Below are positions 25,290 to 34,242 of a stretch of 64,000 nucleotides of DNA, one piece after another. The notes beneath the pieces are model-generated. The model was not told the DNA's origin. It searched no databases and saw only the letters and a program-made list of their open reading frames with translations. Each line of letters opens with the position of its first letter. The stretch's first letter is position 1. Location: assembly GCA_016874755.1 (NCBI GenBank), contig VGTH01000029.1, positions 1-64,000 on the forward strand, given 5' to 3'. Source of the DNA: Deltaproteobacteria bacterium (GTDB lineage Bacteria > Desulfobacterota > Binatia > UBA9968). A program made the position numbers and the translations under genes.

Positions 25290-26060
25290 TTAGTGCAGCG
25301 GCGCCGCGCTTTCGCCCGAGTTGGCGGTCTGTTCGGCGCGCCGGCCTTGAACGACGTAGGTCATGTAGATGCAGTCGGCCATTACGCGGCGCATGTTGTT
25401 TTTCATGATCTGGGCGTTGATGCAGGCTTCCTGCAGCTCTTTGGTGTCGGCGTACTTTTTGAGAATCTCTTTTCGGATCACGCCATGCTCGACGTCGACG
25501 TCGGCGTGGAGCTTATAAAATGTCAGCGCGTCGTCTGCTACCCATTGGTAGTGTTTGCGAAAGATATCCAGATCGCGCGTCATTGCCTTGGCCGTGTCGT
25601 CGCCCTCGGAGACGGCGACGCCGAGCAGCCAAGAGGTTTTGAACGCGGCGTTGGCAAACGCGTCAACCGCGAACTTAACACCGTAGAGCGGCTCGGAGTG
25701 TTTCACGAAGTCGCGGTTCATGCCCATGCCGACGCAGACGTCGAGCCAATATTCCGGATGGGGCTTGCCGGATTTGCCGATCAAATCTTCGCCTTCTTCT
25801 TCGATGGCCTTGGGCAGCCACATGCGGCGCACGTCCACGTGCGGGCAGTTGTAGAGAATCGAGTACTCTTTCACCGGCACTTGCTTGGTGAAGTAGTAGC
25901 GTTCTTTGCCCCAGCCTTGCAGCTGTTCGCGCGTGCACTTGCCGTTGCGGAACAGTTCATCCCACGGGTGCTGCGGCGAGTTCTGGTGATCGAGGCGGTT
26001 GACTTCGAAGAACTTGTCGATGAATTCGTCGGCGCCGAGTTTGCGGTCCAGAGTGAACAT
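25290..26060 (-). CDS. PqqC/TenA-like heme-oxygenase-fold protein
   Basis: A 256-aa all-helical protein of the iron-containing redox enzyme / PqqC-like group. It has QLQGWGKERYYFTKQVPVKE (typical PqqC-like helix), an acidic EEEGEDLIGKSGKPHPEYW stretch, and HADVDVEHG giving H-x3-D-x2-H, a pattern of metal ligands in heme-oxygenase-like di-iron oxidases (CADD, UndA, SznF type). True PqqC has no metal and its partners PqqB/D/E are absent, so PQQ synthesis is not implied. The ATG at 26060 has AAGGAG upstream. It follows the bicupin gene on the same strand across a 118-bp palindromic spacer. Confidence 0.8.
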   Translation of the reverse strand: MFTLDRKLGADEFIDKFFEVNRLDHQNSPQHPWDELFRNGKCTREQLQGWGKERYYFTKQVPVKEYSILYNCPHVDVRRMWLPKAIEEEGEDLIGKSGKPHPEYWLDVCVGMGMNRDFVKHSEPLYGVKFAVDAFANAAFKTSWLLGVAVSEGDDTAKAMTRDLDIFRKHYQWVADDALTFYKLHADVDVEHGVIRKEILKKYADTKELQEACINAQIMKNNMRRVMADCIYMTYVVQGRRAEQTANSGESAAPLH

Positions 26061-26097
26061 AGAAATGACTCCTTCGGGTGGCAGAAAGCGGAACGGA

Positions 26098-26215
26098 TTT
26101 ACCACGGAGACACCAAGTCTGGGGCTCGTGTCTCGTGATCGTGGCTCGTGCTCGCCGGAAAATCCGAAACGAACACGAGCACGAGCGACGAGCCACGATA
26201 GTTCCTCGTGGTGAA
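26098..26215. repeat. Intergenic palindrome ending in ACCACGGAG/CTCGTGGTGAA
   Basis: An outer pair (TTTACCACGGAG with CCTCGTGGTGAA) encloses an inner pair (CTCGTGATCGTGGCTCGTGCTCG with CGAGCACGAGCGACGAG plus CCACGATAG). The outer ends match the perfect ends of the element at 44623-44729. Both elements lie immediately upstream of PqqC/TenA-like genes on the minus strand. Confidence 0.6.
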
Positions 26216-26217
26216 CG

Positions 26218-27231
26218 TCAATCTGCTTGTTCGCGATAGTGGCCGATGGCGTCCATCAACGGCCGGTCGTTCATGACAAAGAAGATCGCCGGATCTTTCG
26301 CGGTGTTCTCATGGCGGTGGCTCTGCCAGAGCGGCACGACGAAGGAGTCGCCTTGTTCCCATTCGAATTTCTGGTCGCCGACGTAGCTAACGCCGCTGCC
26401 GCGCCAGACATGATAGATGTCGGAGCTCGTGTGTTTGTGACTTTTAGTCTTTTCTCCCGGGCGCAGCATGTGGACCTGGCAGTCCATGGTTGGCAGCGTC
26501 GGCCCGCCAGTAGCAGGGTTGGCATAGTTGAGCACGATGCCATTGTACAGGTCGCCGGGCTGCTCGCCGACGGCGTGCAGAGCTTTTTCAGTGTCGGCCC
26601 ATTTGTAGCAAAACGCCGGAGGCTGAACCGAGTTTTGTTTCATCCAGGCGGGGCGCAGCGCGCCGGTGGTGGCCAGGGTGTAGCCCTCCGGCCGTGTGAC
26701 GGTTTGTTTCCTGCGCCCGTCGGGCTCGTGAAAATCGGTTTCGAGCAGACGAACCAGCGGCGCATCGAGACCATCGAGCCACATCATCGGCTCGACGCGG
26801 TTCTCGTGATCGTGCCAGGTCCAACTCGGCGTGGTGACGAAGTCGCCTTCGCCGATCTCGAACGCTTCGCCTTCGACGATCAGCCGAGTGCCGTGACCTT
26901 TTAAGATAAACCGAATGGCGCCGGCCATGTGGCGGTGCGACAGCGCGTCTTCGCCCGGCTTGAGTAGCTGAAGATTCAACACCAATGTGCGCGTCGTGCC
27001 GTTCTTGAGCGATGGATTCCACATTTGAATCACCCGGCGAAATGAGACATCCAAACCGACGACGTCGCCAGCTTTTTCCATGAGCGCGAACATGTCCTTG
27101 CCTTTCCAATGACAGGCGCCGAAAGAAGGCACCGGCTCGCGCTTGACGTCGCCCTGGACGTTTTGCCAGTAGCCTTTGAAACTTTTGCTTTCCAGTTCTT
27201 TCTCAAACGCTTGAAGTGCTTCGGATGCCAT
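26218..27231 (-). CDS. Bicupin, gentisate 1,2-dioxygenase-like
   Basis: A 337-aa protein with two cupin domains. The first has LSHRHMAGAIRFILKG (H-x-H plus Arg) and TTPSWTWHDHEN, the iron site arrangement of gentisate and 1-hydroxy-2-naphthoate dioxygenases; the second has KSHKHTSSDIYHVWRGSG and SHRHENTAKD. Gentisate dioxygenase cleaves 2,5-dihydroxybenzoate to maleylpyruvate using Fe(II). A zeta-class GST isomerase that could process the product lies at 49381. Lengths match the family (about 340-380). A salicylate or hydroxynaphthoate substrate is also possible. Confidence 0.85.
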   Translation of the reverse strand: MASEALQAFEKELESKSFKGYWQNVQGDVKREPVPSFGACHWKGKDMFALMEKAGDVVGLDVSFRRVIQMWNPSLKNGTTRTLVLNLQLLKPGEDALSHRHMAGAIRFILKGHGTRLIVEGEAFEIGEGDFVTTPSWTWHDHENRVEPMMWLDGLDAPLVRLLETDFHEPDGRRKQTVTRPEGYTLATTGALRPAWMKQNSVQPPAFCYKWADTEKALHAVGEQPGDLYNGIVLNYANPATGGPTLPTMDCQVHMLRPGEKTKSHKHTSSDIYHVWRGSGVSYVGDQKFEWEQGDSFVVPLWQSHRHENTAKDPAIFFVMNDRPLMDAIGHYREQAD

Positions 27232-27347
27232 AGCTCATCTCCGCGGGTTAAGTGGCTCAATCTAGCTCGATTTAAGCGCAGCTTGCAAGGCGAGCGGCGC
27301 GAAGCGCGTACCGAAGGGATTGAACGGCTGGAACCAACTGGGTTTGG

Positions 27348-28751
27348 TTACTCGATGTTCTTAACCGTGATCATGTTGGTGCTGCCGGTGACGTGCAGCG
27401 GCAAACCGGCGGTGATGGCGACCAGGTCGCCGCGTTTGACCACACCGGATTCCACCGCTTTGCGCTGCAGCATGCGCACCATTTCGTCGGTGCTTTTGAA
27501 GCCGTTTACTTTGATGGGATGGGTGCCCCAGACCAGGCAGAGCATTTTGACTGTCTGCGGGTCGGGACTGACGGCGATGAGCGGTTGGGTTGGGCGATAG
27601 CGGGCGATCAAGCGCGCAGTGCTGCCAGAGGTCGTGGGAATCAGGAAAGCCTTTACGTGGAGATCGCGCGCCAGTGAGATCGCGCCTAGACTGATCGCCT
27701 CGGGAATCGTTTTCTCCAAACCTTCGAAGCGCCGGCGCGGCTCGAGAATCTTTTCGGTTTCCTCGGCGACCTGTGCCATGATGCGCACCGCATCGAGGGG
27801 ATATTCGCCGGCCGCGGTTTCTTCCGAGAGCATCAAGGCGTCGGTGCCGTCGAGAATGGCGTTGGCGATGTCGGTGATCTCAGCGCGGGTCGGCCGCGGG
27901 TTCCACACCATCGAGCGCAGCATCTGAGTAGCGGTGATCACCGGTTTGCCGAGGTGATTGGCTTTGCGAATCATGTCCTTTTGCACGGTGGGGATGCGCT
28001 CCTGGGCGATCTCCAGGCCGAGATCGCCGCGCGCGACCATCAAGCCATCGACGGCGTCAAGAATAGCATCCAGATTATCCAGCGCTTCGTGCTTTTCGAT
28101 CTTGGCGATGAGCGGCAGTTTGCCGCCGAGCTTTTTCATTTCCCGGCGCGCGTAGTGAATGTCTTCGGCGGTGCGCACAAAGGAGAGGCCGACAATATCC
28201 ACGTTGTTCTCGATGCCGAAGGCGAGATGCTTCTTATCCTCCGCCGTCAGCGCGCGAATGTTGAGCGTGCTCTTGGGAAAGTGAATGCCCTTGTGCGAGC
28301 CGAGGATGCCGCCGACGATGATCTTGCACTTGACCTCTTGTCCGCTCACTTGCTCGGCCTCGAGCTCGATCTCGCCGTCGCCGAGCAAGATCGGGTCGCC
28401 TTTTTTCACCGCGTCGGTCAGGCCGGCAAAATTGACGGAGACAGCGAGCTCGGAGCCCAACACTTTGCGGCGCGTCAGCACGAAAGGTCGGCGGTTCTGT
28501 AGCCGCACGCGGTCGCCGGCGACAGAGCCAATGCGAATCTTTGGACCCGGCAGATCTTGGAGAATCGCAACCGGTTCGGCGAGCTTGCGTTCGAGTTGGC
28601 GAATTTTTCGGATGACGCGGCGGTGCGATGTGTAGTCGCCATGGCTGAAGTTCAGGCGGGCGACATTCATGCCGGAACGAATGAGCCCTTCGATCATTCT
28701 GTCCGATGAGGTCGCCGGCCCAATCGTGCAGACGATTTTGGTTTTGCGCAT
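27348..28751 (-). CDS. pyk: Pyruvate kinase
   Basis: A 467-aa glycolytic enzyme making pyruvate and ATP from PEP and ADP. It starts MRKTKIVCTIGPATSSD and contains RLNFSHGDYTSHR, the active-site signature LIAKIEKHEALDNLDAI (Lys about 219), MVARGDLGLEI, and TQMLRSMVWNPRPTRAE, SEETAAGEYP in the PK domain, then the C-terminal regulatory domain. Length and motifs are typical. It is separated from the permease genes upstream by a hairpin repeat. Confidence 0.96.
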   Translation of the reverse strand: MRKTKIVCTIGPATSSDRMIEGLIRSGMNVARLNFSHGDYTSHRRVIRKIRQLERKLAEPVAILQDLPGPKIRIGSVAGDRVRLQNRRPFVLTRRKVLGSELAVSVNFAGLTDAVKKGDPILLGDGEIELEAEQVSGQEVKCKIIVGGILGSHKGIHFPKSTLNIRALTAEDKKHLAFGIENNVDIVGLSFVRTAEDIHYARREMKKLGGKLPLIAKIEKHEALDNLDAILDAVDGLMVARGDLGLEIAQERIPTVQKDMIRKANHLGKPVITATQMLRSMVWNPRPTRAEITDIANAILDGTDALMLSEETAAGEYPLDAVRIMAQVAEETEKILEPRRRFEGLEKTIPEAISLGAISLARDLHVKAFLIPTTSGSTARLIARYRPTQPLIAVSPDPQTVKMLCLVWGTHPIKVNGFKSTDEMVRMLQRKAVESGVVKRGDLVAITAGLPLHVTGSTNMITVKNIE

Positions 28752-28789
28752 TTTGAGTAATGTACACGAGAGTGGGTGGGAATCAATGA

Positions 28790-28886
28790 AGTTTCGGGTT
28801 CCGTGTTACGAGTTTCGGGTTTGACGAACCCAAAAACGCGACCGAGCTCCGAATAACTCGAAACCCAAAACCCAAAACTCAAAACT
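28790..28886. repeat. AACCCGAAAC word repeat, copy 3 (long hairpin)
   Basis: A left arm of GTTTCGGGTTCCGTGTTACGA plus GTTTCGGGTTT is opposed by a right arm of ACTCGAAACCCAAAACCCAAA plus ACTC, forming an imperfect stem of about 25-30 bp around a 40-nt loop, between the dppC-like and pyruvate kinase genes. Confidence 0.65.
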
Positions 28887-29781
28887 AGATGCCGGACCCG
28901 GTCCGTTTCAGTCGCGGGTCGAGAATGTCGCGGAGCGCGTCGCCGAGCAGGTTGATGCCAAGCACTGTGACGAAGATGCACAGCCCGGGAAACAGCGGCA
29001 GCCACCAGGCGGTGCTGATATAAATGCGCGCGTCGGCCAGCATGGTGCCCCAGGTGGGAATGCTCGGCGGCACGCCGACGCCGAGGAAGCTCAAACTCGC
29101 TTCGGCGATTATGGACGAAGCCATGGCAAAGGTGCCGATCACCAAGGAGGTTTGTATCAAATTGGGAATAATGTGACGGACGATTATTTTGAGATTGCCC
29201 GAGCCGAGGGACTGCGCCGCGGTGACGAAGTCGCGCGCGCGCAAAGACAGCGTTTGCGCGCGCACGACGCGGCAATAGGGAATCCAGCGCTGGGCGATCA
29301 ACGCAAGGATAAGATTGAATAGTCCCTGGCCGAGAAAGGCCATGATGGTGATGCCGAGCAAGAGCGGCGGAAAGGCCCAAACGACTTCGACCAATTTCTG
29401 AATCAGGAAGTCGACCTTGCCGCCGAAATAGCCGGAGATGGCGCCCAGGCTGATGCCGACGAAGCCCGAGATAAAAACCACAGCGAAGGCGACCAGCAGC
29501 GAAATCCGCGCGCCGTAAATGACGCGGCTCAAAATATCGCGTCCTAGATTGTCGGTGCCGAGCACGTGCTGCGCGCCCATGCCTTGGGGCGCGCGCATCA
29601 TCGCTGTCAATTCCTGTTTGTTCGGGTCATGGGGCGCAATCAGCGGGCCGAAGACGCCAATGAAGATGAACGCCAGCACGATCAAGCCGCCGGTGAAGGC
29701 TTTGGCATTGAGCCGGGCGAAAAAGCGCGTCAGCAAGCCGGCTTTTTCTTCAGTAGCGGATTCGAGGGTCAATGACTGCAT
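28885..29781 (-). CDS. ABC transporter permease (DppC/OppC-like)
   Basis: A 298-aa inner-membrane permease with an N-terminal helix (GGLIVLAFIFIGVFGPLIAP) and the GTDNLGRDILSRVIYGARISL motif, shown here in shortened form as a DppC hallmark, plus the EAA loop (AQSLGSGNLKIIVRHIIPN) that docks the ATPase. It overlaps the DppB-like gene upstream by 32 nt. Family members import peptides, nickel or opines; no ATPase or DppA-type binding protein is encoded nearby, so it must borrow them or the operon is broken. Confidence 0.93.
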   Translation of the reverse strand: MQSLTLESATEEKAGLLTRFFARLNAKAFTGGLIVLAFIFIGVFGPLIAPHDPNKQELTAMMRAPQGMGAQHVLGTDNLGRDILSRVIYGARISLLVAFAVVFISGFVGISLGAISGYFGGKVDFLIQKLVEVVWAFPPLLLGITIMAFLGQGLFNLILALIAQRWIPYCRVVRAQTLSLRARDFVTAAQSLGSGNLKIIVRHIIPNLIQTSLVIGTFAMASSIIAEASLSFLGVGVPPSIPTWGTMLADARIYISTAWWLPLFPGLCIFVTVLGINLLGDALRDILDPRLKRTGSGI

Positions 29782-30751
29782 AGAGTGCGTCGATGATTAA
29801 GTTGATAGTGACAAACGCCATTGTATAGGTCATCACCAGACCGGTCACCAGTGGATAGTCGCGCGCGTTCAGCGCCGTGATCAACAAGCTGCCGCTGCCC
29901 GGCCAGGCGAACACGGTCTCGACAATGATTGAGCCGCTGAGCAGCGTGCCCAACTCCAGCCCGACCACGGTGACGACGGGGATCAAGGCGTTGCTCGTGA
30001 CATGACGCCAGACGACTTTTTGTTCCTGCAGGCCCTTGGAACGAGCGGTGCGCACGTAGTCTTCGTTCATGACTTCCAAAATTGACGAGCGCGTCACGCG
30101 CATCAATATTCCCAACATATTTACGCCCAATGCTAATGCCGGCATGAAGATATGGGTCAGAGCGTCCCAGACCGCGCGCCAATTATTCTGCCGAATGCTG
30201 TCGAAAATGTAAAAACCGGTCTGGTCCGGCCCAGCGATGCCATAGGTGCTGCGGCCCGAGGTGGGCAAGATATTCAAGATGCCGGCGAGGAAAAGTATCA
30301 GCATGATCGCCAGCCAAAAGCTCGGCATGCTGATGCCGAATAGGCCGCAAGTGGTACCGAGATTGTCGATCCACGAATTCGGCCGAGAGCCCGCCCATAC
30401 ACCGAGCGGAATCGCCAGCAGCGTCGCGATTAGAATCGCGAAGCACGCGAGCTCGATGGTGGCCGGCAGGCGCGTTCTGATCACCGAGGTGACCGGCTCG
30501 GCATACTTGAACGATTTGCCAAAATCGCCGGTGGCCGCCGACTTCAAGAAGCGCCAGTATTGAACATAGATCGGCTGATCCAACCCCCAGCGCTCTTTGG
30601 CTTTGGCTACCTCCGCGGCATTAGTCTCTTCTCCGAGCAGCATCAAAGTCGGATCGCCCGGCGCGGCGTGGATCAGCAGGAACACCAGCAAGCTGATCAG
30701 CAGCAGCACGGGAATCGTGCCGGCGAGGCGGCGGGAGAGATAAGTGACCAT
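29750..30751 (-). CDS. ABC transporter permease (DppB/OppB-like)
   Basis: A 333-aa permease starting MVTYLSRRLAGTIPVLLLIS, with RWGLDQPIYVQYWRFL, then the binding-protein-dependent transport EAA loop (ARSKGLQEQKVVWRHVTSN) and a final ALYAVIDPRIRY tail, all typical of DppB. It pairs with the DppC-like permease. Placed after an alpha/beta hydrolase and the CoxLMS hydroxylase on the same strand, it may import a substrate of that pathway. Confidence 0.93.
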   Translation of the reverse strand: MVTYLSRRLAGTIPVLLLISLLVFLLIHAAPGDPTLMLLGEETNAAEVAKAKERWGLDQPIYVQYWRFLKSAATGDFGKSFKYAEPVTSVIRTRLPATIELACFAILIATLLAIPLGVWAGSRPNSWIDNLGTTCGLFGISMPSFWLAIMLILFLAGILNILPTSGRSTYGIAGPDQTGFYIFDSIRQNNWRAVWDALTHIFMPALALGVNMLGILMRVTRSSILEVMNEDYVRTARSKGLQEQKVVWRHVTSNALIPVVTVVGLELGTLLSGSIIVETVFAWPGSGSLLITALNARDYPLVTGLVMTYTMAFVTINLIIDALYAVIDPRIRY

Positions 30752-30850
30752 AGGAGTCGCTTCACCCTATCTTTACTTGCGGCTTTGTCAAACGGGGACT
30801 GGGAAATCGGTGTTGGAACCCAACACTCCTGGACGCCGTCGGCTGTGCCG

Positions 30851-31726
30851 CTAACTGTTTCTGCCAATGAAGCTGCGCAGCATTTCATTGAACTCCGCCG
30901 GATGCTCGCGGTACGAGAAGTGGCCGGCGCGGTTGTAGATATACATGCGCGAGTCGGGCGTGTTGCGCGTGATCAAATCGAAGAGCGCGTAGCCCTGGTC
31001 GATGGTGGCCGTCGGATCTTGGTACGACCATGCGAGGAGCGTCGGTTTGCCTAAACCGCGGTCGCGGATGATGCCTAATGTCTCGTCTTTTTGTCGCGCC
31101 AGGTGGGGCAGAAAGCGCGTGATGCGTAGTCCCGTCTCTTCCATCTTGCGCACCGCTTCTTGATACTTGGGCAAGGCGGCGACGCGCATCATCACGTCGA
31201 GCCACTGCTCGGTGATATGCTCGTGGCCGAAGGAATATTTTTGCAGGACCCAGCGCTGGCTGTCGCGGGAAAGCCGCGGCTGCGGGGGATTGGCCATCAC
31301 GGTTTCGTTTTTGCTGATGCCGGGTGCGAGCGTGTTGGTGTCGACAAGAATGCAAGTGCTGAAAAGCTCCGGATGCTCGATGGTCAAGCGCGCAACGAGG
31401 TAGGCGCCGCGTGAGTGCCCAACCGGGTGGACATTGCGCAAGCTGAGAGTCTTTAAGAAATTGTAAGCATGCTGCACCACCGCCGCCATGGTGTAGTCTT
31501 CGTCTTTTTTCGGATTGTCGGTGAAGCCTTGGCCGATCTTATCGACGGCGATGACGTGAAACCAATTCGACAAATCGTCGAAGTTCAAGCTCCAATCTTC
31601 GGCGCAGTCGGCGGCGTCGTGGGAGCCAAAGTGACCGCCGTGGAATAAGACAAGATTGGGCCCGCTGCCGGCTTCGAAGTAGCGCGTGCGAATGCCATCG
31701 ACGTCAATGTATTTTTCGTTTTGCAT
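30851..31726 (-). CDS. Alpha/beta hydrolase, MhpC/BphD-like
   Basis: A 291-aa hydrolase with the oxyanion loop LVLFHGGHFGSHD (about 25-37), the nucleophile elbow VGHSRGAYL (Ser about 103), and the final His in NRAGHFSYREHP. The cap region and DKIGQGFTDNP pattern resemble C-C bond hydrolases of meta-cleavage pathways and N-formylmaleamate deformylase. It lies 21 nt after the large Mo-hydroxylase gene, so hydrolysis of a ring-opened or formylated intermediate is a reasonable guess. Confidence 0.85.
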   Translation of the reverse strand: MQNEKYIDVDGIRTRYFEAGSGPNLVLFHGGHFGSHDAADCAEDWSLNFDDLSNWFHVIAVDKIGQGFTDNPKKDEDYTMAAVVQHAYNFLKTLSLRNVHPVGHSRGAYLVARLTIEHPELFSTCILVDTNTLAPGISKNETVMANPPQPRLSRDSQRWVLQKYSFGHEHITEQWLDVMMRVAALPKYQEAVRKMEETGLRITRFLPHLARQKDETLGIIRDRGLGKPTLLAWSYQDPTATIDQGYALFDLITRNTPDSRMYIYNRAGHFSYREHPAEFNEMLRSFIGRNS

Positions 31727-31747
31727 ACGGGGATCTCCTTTGCGGCG

Positions 31748-34054
31748 TTATTGTCTATTTCGGCTTTGCTTTACCAGCTCTAAAACATAGTCAGGTTTCA
31801 GTGGCAGCTTCGTCGCTTCGACGCCCAACGCGTTCGACACGGCGTTCGCCAACGCGGCTCCCGCCGCGGTGATGCCGCCTTCGCCCGCGCCTTTGACTCC
31901 GAGCGGGTTGTGCGGGCTTGGGAATTCTTCCGTTGAAAGGAACTGCGCCTTGGGCATCTCCATGGCTGTCGGCATGAGGTAATCCATGAAGTTGGTCGCC
32001 AGCGGCTGGCCGTCTTCACTGTAGACAAACTCTTCTAGCATCGCGCCGCCGATGCCTTGGGCCAGGCCGCCGGCCATTTGGCCTTCGATGATCATGGGAT
32101 TGATTTTGCGCCCGACGTCTTCGGTAACCAGGTAATCGAGAATTTTGATCTTGCCGGTTTCTTTGTCGACCTCGACGACGCAGACGTGGACGCCGTAGGG
32201 AAACGGCCGTTTGTCGGTGGCGAAGAAGTCCTCTTCTGAAATTCCCGGCACAACGCCGGCCTTAAGTGCTGGGCCGGGCAGGGCGAGGCGATAGAGGTCG
32301 ACAAAGTTCAACGCCCGCTCGGGCGCGCCTTTGGCGACGATGCGGCCGTCGCGCAGTGTTAAGTCTGCGGCGTCGATTTCCAAGTGCGCCGATGCCAGGC
32401 GCAACAACTTATCTTTGACTTTACGCGACGCGCCCACCGCGGCGCTGCCGGCCATCACCGTCGAGCGGCTGGCATTACTGCCATTGCCGTAGGGAACTTT
32501 GGCGGTGTCGCCATGCACCACGCGCACGTCGTCGATTGAGCATTGCAGCTCGTCAGCGACGATCTGGCTCAGCGCCGTGCCAATGCCCTGGCCGACGGAA
32601 TTGCAGCCGGAGTAGAGCACTACTTTGCCGAGGTTGTCGATTTCCACCCGCGCGTATTCCCACGGGCCGATGCCGCTGGTCTCGACGAAGCAGCCGATGC
32701 CGGCGCCGATGGCATTATTCGAATTCTTGCTTGCGTCGATTTTTTTTTGCCAATCTTCGTAGCCGATTTTTTGCAGCGCGCGGTTCATCTGGTCGAGAAA
32801 ATCGCCGGTGTCGTAGACCATGTAATGAAACGGATGCTTGCCGAGATCGTAAGGCATCTCGTCGCGGCGGATGAGATTTTTCCGGCGCACGTCGGCTGGG
32901 TCGAGCCTTAATCGATGCGCGATCATGTCGACCAACCGCTCGCGCACGAAGTTGGCTTCGTAGCGCCCCGGGCTGCGGTAGGTGCCCACCGGCGTCTTGT
33001 TGGTCAGCACGCAGAAAACGTTGGCGCGAAAGTTCTTGACACGAAACGGCCCGCGCAGCATCGCCGAGGCGGAGATCGCCGGCACGCCGCCGTGGGTGCG
33101 CGTGTAGCCGCCCATGTCGAAGAGCACCTCGGCGTCCATGGCGACGATGGTGCCGTCTTTCTTGGCACCGATTTTTATTTTATGACGCTGCTGGCGCGAT
33201 TGGTTCATCGCCTTGAGATTCTCCGAGCGATCTTCGATCCAGCAGATCGGCCGGCGAAAATGTCTGGCGGCGAACGGAATCAAAAAATCTTCCGGATAAA
33301 ACTCGCCGCGGGCGCCGAAGCCGCCGCCCACTTCGGGCTCGATAAAATGGATGCAGCTCTGCGGCAGGCCGATCAGTTCTGACAGTATGCGCCAGTTGGT
33401 GTGGGTCATCTTGGTCGGACCCCACATGGTCAGCATGCCGCGCCCTTCGTCCCACTCGGCCACCAGGCCGCGATTTTCCAGCGGCACGGCTGAGTGGCGC
33501 TGGGTGGTGAACTCCTGCTCGAAGATCAAATCGCACTCGCGAAACGCCGCGTCGACGTCGCCGACGTTGACCTGAAAGTTGGCTGCAACGTTGTTTGGTG
33601 TCGCGTCATGAAGCTGTGGCTCGCCGGGTTGGATGCCGGCGCGCGCGTCGGTGACCGCGCCGAGGGCCTCGTATTGGACTTCGATAAGTTCGAGGGCGTC
33701 TTCGGCGCGGTAGCGATTTTCAGCGACGACCACAGCGACGGGGTCGCCGACATAGCGGACCTTGGTTGTCGCGATCGGTGTTTGCTGCGAGCGTTCCAGG
33801 CCGGGAATCACGCCGGTTCTCATGGGAATGGTTTTCAGCCCCGGCATATCGGCAGACGTGAGCACGCCGATGACGCCCGGGAGTTTCAGCGCTGCTGAGG
33901 CGTCGATCTTGACAACGCGGGCGTGCGCGTGCGTGCTGCGCAGGATCGCTGCGTGCACCATGCCAGGACGATGAATGTCGCCGACGTATTTGCCGATGCC
34001 GCGCAGCAGGCGGAGGTCTTCTTTGCGTCTCACTCGGGTGCCGATGTAGGCCAT
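31748..34054 (-). CDS. Xanthine-dehydrogenase-family molybdopterin subunit (CoxL-like)
   Basis: A 768-aa catalytic subunit. The N-terminal domain starts MAYIGTRVRRKEDLRLLRG; molybdopterin-binding stretches include EVGGGFGARGEFYPED, CNSVGQGIGTALSQIVADE and PLGVKGAGEGGITAAGAAL (the conserved Glu near the end acts as base). The loop that reads AYRCSFR in true form I CO dehydrogenase is TYRSPGR here, so CO oxidation is unlikely; hydroxylation of an aromatic or N-heteroaromatic ring is more plausible. It follows coxM and coxS homologues across a repeat. No signal peptide: cytoplasmic. Confidence 0.92.
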   Translation of the reverse strand: MAYIGTRVRRKEDLRLLRGIGKYVGDIHRPGMVHAAILRSTHAHARVVKIDASAALKLPGVIGVLTSADMPGLKTIPMRTGVIPGLERSQQTPIATTKVRYVGDPVAVVVAENRYRAEDALELIEVQYEALGAVTDARAGIQPGEPQLHDATPNNVAANFQVNVGDVDAAFRECDLIFEQEFTTQRHSAVPLENRGLVAEWDEGRGMLTMWGPTKMTHTNWRILSELIGLPQSCIHFIEPEVGGGFGARGEFYPEDFLIPFAARHFRRPICWIEDRSENLKAMNQSRQQRHKIKIGAKKDGTIVAMDAEVLFDMGGYTRTHGGVPAISASAMLRGPFRVKNFRANVFCVLTNKTPVGTYRSPGRYEANFVRERLVDMIAHRLRLDPADVRRKNLIRRDEMPYDLGKHPFHYMVYDTGDFLDQMNRALQKIGYEDWQKKIDASKNSNNAIGAGIGCFVETSGIGPWEYARVEIDNLGKVVLYSGCNSVGQGIGTALSQIVADELQCSIDDVRVVHGDTAKVPYGNGSNASRSTVMAGSAAVGASRKVKDKLLRLASAHLEIDAADLTLRDGRIVAKGAPERALNFVDLYRLALPGPALKAGVVPGISEEDFFATDKRPFPYGVHVCVVEVDKETGKIKILDYLVTEDVGRKINPMIIEGQMAGGLAQGIGGAMLEEFVYSEDGQPLATNFMDYLMPTAMEMPKAQFLSTEEFPSPHNPLGVKGAGEGGITAAGAALANAVSNALGVEATKLPLKPDYVLELVKQSRNRQ

Positions 34055-34061
34055 GGGAATA

Positions 34062-34087
34062 AGTTTCGGGTTTTGAGTTTCGGGTTA
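34062..34087. repeat. AACCCGAAAC word repeat, copy 4
   Basis: AGTTTCGGGTTTTGAGTTTCGGGTT: two tandem imperfect copies of GTTTCGGGTT, between the small and large subunit genes of the Mo-hydroxylase. Confidence 0.55.
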
Positions 34088-34133
34088 TGCTACCGGACGA
34101 TGTTCGCGCGTATCCGACGCCGACAATCTTACT

Positions 34134-34236
34134 TCCTCTCCCTCTGGGAGAGGGTCGAGGTGAGGGCGCGCTGTGGCGCGATCCTGTCGTACTTCGAATG
34201 TGCCCTCACCCTAGCCCTCTCCCAAAGGGCGAAGGA
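34134..34236. repeat. About 100-bp palindromic repeat A, copy 1
   Basis: Bounded by CCTCTCCCTCTGGGAGAGGG and CCCTCTCCCAAAGGGCGAAGG, with GTGAGGGCGCGC and GTGCCCTCACC inside. Its reverse complement matches 40454-40557 along its whole length (about 85% by eye). The ends recall CCCTCACCCTAACCCTCTCCC words common in many proteobacterial genomes. Confidence 0.8.
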
Positions 34237-34242
34237 ATCGGA

